From NCBI GenBank assembly GCA_964540205.1, contig CAZIMJ010000316.1, forward strand, positions 1 through 8,664: 8,664 nt of DNA, written 5' to 3'. Origin of the DNA: WTAW01 sp964540205. Its GTDB lineage: Bacteria > Acidobacteriota > Aminicenantia > Aminicenantales > Aminicenantaceae. Of the stretch, positions 5,299 to 8,664 are shown one piece after another. Position 1 is the first letter of the stretch. Every line of letters begins with the position of its first letter. The translations under genes were made by a program, and so were the position numbers. The notes under the pieces are model-generated. The model ran no database searches and was not told the DNA's origin. It was given only the letters and a program-made list of their open reading frames with translations.

Positions 5299-6458
5299 AA
5301 AAAATTTGTTTCCTCTCACATACATCCGAACTCAACGGGGCGGAGCTTAACCTTCTCCAGATATTAGAGAGGATCGACAGGCAGAAATACAATCCCTCAC
5401 TCATTGTGCCGCGGGTAGGTCTTCTTTTAGAAGAAGCGAAAAAGCTTGGGATCGAAGCCGAGGTTATTCCCGCAAAATGGTGGCTCACAGAAAAGGGGAA
5501 GATGTGGAAGCAGCCCCTCGCCTGGATTTGGAACATACGTTCTGTCCTCGGCTTAGCACGATGGATCAAGCAAAAACAGGTCGACCTCGTGTTCAGCAAT
5601 TCCAGCGTATCGTTCAGCGGAGCTCTGGCTGCAAAAAAAACACACGTGCCTCATGTCTGGTACATCCATGAGATCTTAGGAGGGGAGACTCCCCAACTCG
5701 CCTACATGTTCGGACAAAGAGCCTTGGCCCGGAAAATCGTGCGGTTTTCGTGCAGAGTCCTAGTGAACTCTTTGGCCACGGAGGCTTTCTTCGCAGACAA
5801 GAAGGATGTGCGGTTGGTATACAATGGAGTCCAACTCCAGGGTGAGGATAGATATGAAACTCAGGAGTTGGGCCGTCTTTGGGGGCTGGACAATCAGGAC
5901 ATCGTGTTCGGGATGGTGGGCAAGATCTGTAAGGAGAAGGGGCAGAGAGAGGTAATTACAGCTCTGGGAATGCTTGGAAAAGACCAGCCCTTAAAACTTT
6001 TGGTCGTCGGCGAAGTGAAATCTAAGGCGTACTTTTCAAAACTCGCAAAGATCTGCGAGGCCTATGATATTAGAAAGCGTGTGGTCTTTACCGGTTATCG
6101 GAGGGATGTGTTGCATGTTTTGCATGTGATGGATTGTCTGATTGTGGCTTCGAGCGCAGAATCTTTTGGACGAACGGTCATCGAAGCCATGTCTGTCAAA
6201 ACCCCTGTTATTGCAGTGAAATCGGGAGGGATTCCAGAGGTCATTTTCCATGGAACAAATGGTTTCCTTTTGAATTCAAGAGAACCGGAAGTGATCCGGG
6301 AGGGGATGGTATCCTTTCTCAAAGATCAGGATGCCCACACACGAGCTGCTGAAGAGGGTTATAGGACAGTTCAGGAAAAGTTTTTATTATCAGCCCAGGT
6401 GAAAAAGATAGAACAAGTTTTGGAGGCGTGCCTCGAAGAATATGGAGGAGTGAATTGA
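5295..6458 (+). CDS. Glycosyltransferase family 4, second gene of the operon
   Basis: A 387-residue GT-B enzyme. The N-terminal domain begins MKKICFLSHTSELNGAELNL, a first Rossmann strand followed by the acceptor-side loop with G15-A-E. VWYIHEI (121-127) is the strand and His typical of the acceptor site. The donor domain begins at about 203 (VFGMVGKICKEKGQ) and carries ESFGRTVIEAM (289-299), the E-x7-E pair E289/E297, then GGIPEV (311-316) and NGFL, the standard GT4 end of the nucleotide-sugar pocket. It has no signal peptide or membrane segment, so it should act peripherally at the inner membrane. The ATG overlaps the preceding stop as ATGA, and GGGAG lies 5 bases upstream, so it is probably translated by coupling. 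Donor and acceptor are unknown. Confidence 0.9.
   Translation: MKKICFLSHTSELNGAELNLLQILERIDRQKYNPSLIVPRVGLLLEEAKKLGIEAEVIPAKWWLTEKGKMWKQPLAWIWNIRSVLGLARWIKQKQVDLVFSNSSVSFSGALAAKKTHVPHVWYIHEILGGETPQLAYMFGQRALARKIVRFSCRVLVNSLATEAFFADKKDVRLVYNGVQLQGEDRYETQELGRLWGLDNQDIVFGMVGKICKEKGQREVITALGMLGKDQPLKLLVVGEVKSKAYFSKLAKICEAYDIRKRVVFTGYRRDVLHVLHVMDCLIVASSAESFGRTVIEAMSVKTPVIAVKSGGIPEVIFHGTNGFLLNSREPEVIREGMVSFLKDQDAHTRAAEEGYRTVQEKFLLSAQVKKIEQVLEACLEEYGGVN
6444..6450 (+). promoter_or_regulatory. Shine-Dalgarno GGAGGAG that fixes the TTG start of the GT2 gene
   Basis: GGAGGAG ends 4 bases before TTG 6455-6457, ideal placement for GGAGG (spacer 6). The upstream alternative GTG at 6428 has its GGAGG only 1 base away, too close to work. 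The TTG also reproduces the 4-base NTGA overlap seen at the other two junctions. Confidence 0.75.
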
Positions 6459-7345
6459 AGAGCGCAGAAAGTGCCCCCGAGCTTTCTGTGATTTTAGTGA
6501 ATTACAACGATCGTATCCATCTCAAAGAATGTCTGTCATCCCTGACCGATACTGTAAAGGACATTCCGTTCGAGGTCATCGTTATCGACAACCAATCATC
6601 CGATGGTACCCCCGAGTGGATTCGCGAACATGCCCATCGAGTTCGACTGACCGTCAACGCAGAGAACGTGGGCTTTGCCAGAGCCAATAACCAGGGGATA
6701 CAGGAGAGCCGAGGGGAATATATCCTTTTTCTGAATACTGATACGATCCTGCAGCCACAGGCTGTAGCACATCTTCTCGAGGAATTGAGATTGAACAGAA
6801 CGATCGGCGCTGTGGGGCCTGCGCTTCTATGCGGTGAGAAGACTTTCCAGGTGTCTTTTGGGAAAAAGGTGAGTTTTTTTCGAGAGGTCTTCCAAAAAAT
6901 GGTGTTGAATCCTTACTACAGGTTTCGCTTAAAAAAAGGGGCGAAAAAACGTCAAGTGGGATGGCTGAGTGCGGCCTGTCTCCTCATGCGGAAGGATATC
7001 CTGGAGGAAGTTGGGCTGTTTGATGAGAAATATTTTCTCTATTTTGAAGACATCGACCTCTGTGTCAGGATCAGAGAAAAGGGATATGTACTGGAATATC
7101 TTCCACAGGCGAGAGTGTATCATCTGGGGGGTGCAAGCACTGAGGGATTAAAACTCTTCAGCCGATATTATTACAGAAAAAGCCAGCTCTATTTTTATCA
7201 AAAGCACAATTCTAAAGCTGCGCTGTCACTGTTTCGTCTTTATCTGAGGGTCAACTTTAGCCTTCTCCTCGGATGGGGGTATCTAAGGGGGGCTGCGGAT
7301 ATGAATGAAAGACGTGTTCTCAAGGGACTGTTGAGGGAAGTGTGA
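6455..7345 (+). CDS. Glycosyltransferase family 2 (rhamnosyltransferase-like, GT-A fold), third gene of the operon
   Basis: An inverting GT-A enzyme of the large WbbL/RfbF-like group that often adds rhamnose or another deoxy or neutral sugar during O-antigen or capsule assembly. I start it at TTG 6455 (296 residues) rather than at GTG 6428 (305). In this numbering: SVILVNYND (11-19) opens the nucleotide-binding fold; IDNQSSDGT (44-52) binds the nucleotide; NVGFARANNQG (71-81) is a family-typical segment; FLNTDT (92-97) supplies the DXD-like metal site as NTD; WLSAACLLMRKD (170-181) and FDEKYFLYFEDIDLCVR (189-205) carry the catalytic ED-x-D region. A C-terminal stretch LYLRVNFSLLLGWGYL (262-277) is hydrophobic and may help membrane association. 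Both ends overlap neighbours by 4 bases (TTGA and GTGA). The exact sugar is an inference I cannot make from this sequence. Confidence 0.9.
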   Translation: MKSAESAPELSVILVNYNDRIHLKECLSSLTDTVKDIPFEVIVIDNQSSDGTPEWIREHAHRVRLTVNAENVGFARANNQGIQESRGEYILFLNTDTILQPQAVAHLLEELRLNRTIGAVGPALLCGEKTFQVSFGKKVSFFREVFQKMVLNPYYRFRLKKGAKKRQVGWLSAACLLMRKDILEEVGLFDEKYFLYFEDIDLCVRIREKGYVLEYLPQARVYHLGGASTEGLKLFSRYYYRKSQLYFYQKHNSKAALSLFRLYLRVNFSLLLGWGYLRGAADMNERRVLKGLLREV

Positions 7346-8490
7346 AAAAAATCAAAGTCCTCGAGATGATCGACCAACCCTTCCTGGGCGGAGGACAGGT
7401 CAACCTTCTCACTCTTGCAAGATTTTTAGACCGCGAAACGTTCGAGGTCTCTGTATGCTCGCGGGGAGAAGGGCCTTTGGTCGATGTGCTTGGTGAGGAA
7501 GGGATCCCCCATTTTCCGATCACTTTCAGTAAACGTGTCCAAAAGGGAATAGTGAAAGACATCGTCTCGCTCCTCAATACGCATCATTTTGATATTCTCC
7601 ACACACATGGAGGCGTAGCCGGCCTGTTTGGACGTTGGTCTGCACGTAGATGTGATCGACCGCCGCGTGTCGTTCACACTCTTCACGGAATCCACTATCT
7701 CCACTACAGAAACTTTTTTCTCAAATATCTGTATGTATACTTTGAACAATTTTTCTCACGCTTTTCAGATGCGGTTATTTTTGTCTCAGATGCGGATAGA
7801 GAGAGAGGCCGGCGCTTTAATCTGGTCCCCGAAGACAAAACGGTCTTGATCAAAAATGGCATAGATTTTGAGGCATTCGAGTCGGGGACCTCCTTGAAAG
7901 AGGGAAGAGATGAACTTGGGTTCGACTTATCCGGTCCCGTTGTTGGAACCGTGGCACGCCTGCACCGGCAAAAGGGACTTCCCTATCTTTTCCAGGCAGC
8001 AAAAAAAATTCAGGAGTCCATTCCAGAGGCTGCGGTGTGGATTGTGGGGGGTGGATCTCTGTTGCCAAAGTTTCAAAGGCTTGGAAAAAAACTCGATATC
8101 AAAGAAACGGTTCACCTGTTGGGAGAAAGGAAAAACGTTGCCCAACTTCTATCTCGTTTTGATGTATTTGTCCTCCCATCCCTTTGGGAGGGACTTCCAT
8201 ACTCTTTGTTGGAAGCAGCGGCTCTGGCCAAACCGGTCGTCGCCACAGATATCGATGGTGTGAGAGAGATTATAAAACATGGTGAGACCGGCCTCCTGGT
8301 CCCGGCCAAGGATTCTGAGCGTCTGGCCCAGGCGGTAGTCCGGTTGCTTCAAGAGAGAGAGTATGCAGCCACTCTCGGGCGGAACTTGAAAGCCGCCACC
8401 CAAAGAGAATTCAGCCTCTCCCGGATGCTCCAAAAAACTCAGGCCCTCTACCTCGAACTCAGTAAGAATCTCCAAAACCGTGATGCATGA
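7342..8490 (+). CDS. Glycosyltransferase family 4, fourth gene of the operon
   Basis: A 382-residue GT-B enzyme starting at a GTG that overlaps the GT2 stop (GTGA), with GAGGGA a few bases upstream as SD. The N-terminal domain has the first strand MKKIKVLEMI, a GGGQVNLL loop (17-23), HTHGGVAGLFGR (87-98), which is characteristic of GT4 acceptor sites, and HTLHGIHY (112-119). The donor domain begins VGTVARLHRQKG (201-212), with IVGGGSLLPKF (234-244), then the E-x7-E motif EGLPYSLLE (283-291), AKPVVATDIDGVREI (296-310) and the typical HGETGLLV. It is soluble and probably peripheral at the inner membrane. It is the last gene of the operon in view; no obvious intrinsic terminator follows. The product sugar linkage is unknown. 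Confidence 0.9.
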   Translation: MKKIKVLEMIDQPFLGGGQVNLLTLARFLDRETFEVSVCSRGEGPLVDVLGEEGIPHFPITFSKRVQKGIVKDIVSLLNTHHFDILHTHGGVAGLFGRWSARRCDRPPRVVHTLHGIHYLHYRNFFLKYLYVYFEQFFSRFSDAVIFVSDADRERGRRFNLVPEDKTVLIKNGIDFEAFESGTSLKEGRDELGFDLSGPVVGTVARLHRQKGLPYLFQAAKKIQESIPEAAVWIVGGGSLLPKFQRLGKKLDIKETVHLLGERKNVAQLLSRFDVFVLPSLWEGLPYSLLEAAALAKPVVATDIDGVREIIKHGETGLLVPAKDSERLAQAVVRLLQEREYAATLGRNLKAATQREFSLSRMLQKTQALYLELSKNLQNRDA

Positions 8491-8530
8491 CGTTCCGAAT
8501 GTTCCAATTGGTGATTTCGAAAACACGCTC

Positions 8531-8584
8531 AGTTTCCCCAGCGAGGAAACTTCGCTCGGATCCGGGCTTCCCTCCCTATGGGAG
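8531..8584. repeat. Cluster of hairpins, two of them mutually exclusive, next to the right repeat copy
   Basis: AGTTTCC (8531-8537) pairs with GGAAACT (8545-8551), 7 bp with a 7-base loop. AGCGA (8540-8544) can instead pair with TCGCT (8552-8556), using part of the first hairpin's loop and enclosing its 3' arm, so the two cannot form together. CTCCC (8572-8576) pairs with GGGAG (8580-8584). This could form an RNA switch-like fold or simply be part of a palindromic repeat unit. Confidence 0.5.
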
Positions 8585-8589
8585 ATGTG

Positions 8590-8633
8590 CCATGCCCGTC
8601 CAGCCCTTCTCACGGTTTTCTCCACCACACAAT
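8590..8633 (-). repeat. Right copy of the 44-bp inverted repeat flanking the glycosyltransferase operon
   Basis: Read on the minus strand it matches the left copy at 3981-4024 in 41 of 44 positions without gaps. In the minus-strand sense it is followed by the hairpins at 8584-8531, just as the left copy is followed by the palindrome at 4034-4082. The sequence outward of it (8634-8664) keeps only weak similarity to the left flank, and the window ends there, so its true right boundary is not seen. Confidence 0.85.
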
Positions 8634-8664
8634 TACAACACTCAATAATGCAATGTGATTCCTG

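Larger units (their letters stand above)
8491..8664. other. Intergenic tail with hairpins and the right repeat copy; no gene called
   Basis: After the last glycosyltransferase the sequence is non-coding as far as I can tell. It has small palindromes (CCAATTGG at 8504-8511, TTTCGAAA at 8515-8522), two mutually exclusive hairpins at 8531-8556, a hairpin CTCCC-TAT-GGGAG at 8572-8584 and the repeat at 8590-8633. A minus-strand frame (8628-8149) begins inside the repeat but then runs antisense through the glycosyltransferase gene and is not convincing. No T-rich tract marks a Rho-independent terminator for the operon. Confidence 0.6.

Noticed and set aside
8149..8628. 159-codon minus-strand frame starting in the right 44-bp repeat
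   Set aside because: It runs antisense through the E-x7-E region of the fourth glycosyltransferase. The left repeat copy in the same frame gives only MEKTVRRTGRAWYFLM then stop, so no conserved protein is supported.
3981..8633. Composite transposon with insertion-sequence ends
   Set aside because: No transposase gene or recognisable IS end lies near either 44-bp copy and no target duplication can be seen within the window, so I keep it only as an open hypothesis.

Overview
The window reads as chromosome of a diderm (Gram-negative) bacterium of moderate GC. A BamA/TamA-type outer-membrane beta-barrel implies an outer membrane. The cysteine-rich 4Fe-4S protein is of a kind I associate with anaerobes, especially sulfate-reducing and related deltaproteobacterial lineages (Desulfobacterota), but I cannot fix the taxon from the sequence.

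Layout. At the left edge (2-139, +) is the last 45 codons of a gene that starts outside the window; its C-terminus resembles that of M1-type metallopeptidases. It converges, with only 4 bases between stop codons, on a minus-strand pair: a winged-helix/4Fe-4S ferredoxin-domain protein (2439-1315) followed 19 bases later by a POTRA-less Omp85-family barrel (1295-144). Upstream, also on the minus strand and separated by about 120 bases, is a secreted or membrane-anchored protein made of two tandem discoidin-like (F5/8 type C) beta-sandwich domains with an exact 158-residue period (3589-2564). A 548-base non-coding stretch (3590-4137) follows. It holds a near-palindrome, a 44-bp repeat copy and a 49-nt palindromic element that can fold as a three-way junction.

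From about 4138 to 8490 (+) is a compact four-gene glycosyltransferase operon in the order GT4, GT4, GT2, GT4. All three junctions are 4-base overlaps of the form NTGA (ATGA, TTGA, GTGA), so each start codon shares two bases with the upstream stop and translation is probably coupled. The TTG start proposed for the GT2 gene differs from the longest reading frame and is supported by a strong Shine-Dalgarno sequence. Together the genes probably add successive sugars to a lipid-linked or envelope glycan (O-antigen, capsule, exopolysaccharide or similar). No flippase, polymerase or nucleotide-sugar gene is in view, so a larger locus probably continues to the right.

The most unusual finding is that the operon is bracketed by two inverted copies of the same 44-bp sequence (3981-4024 and, on the other strand, 8590-8633; 41 of 44 positions match), each followed on its inner side by predicted hairpins. 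This may be a dispersed repeat family or a recombination boundary around the glycosyltransferase block.
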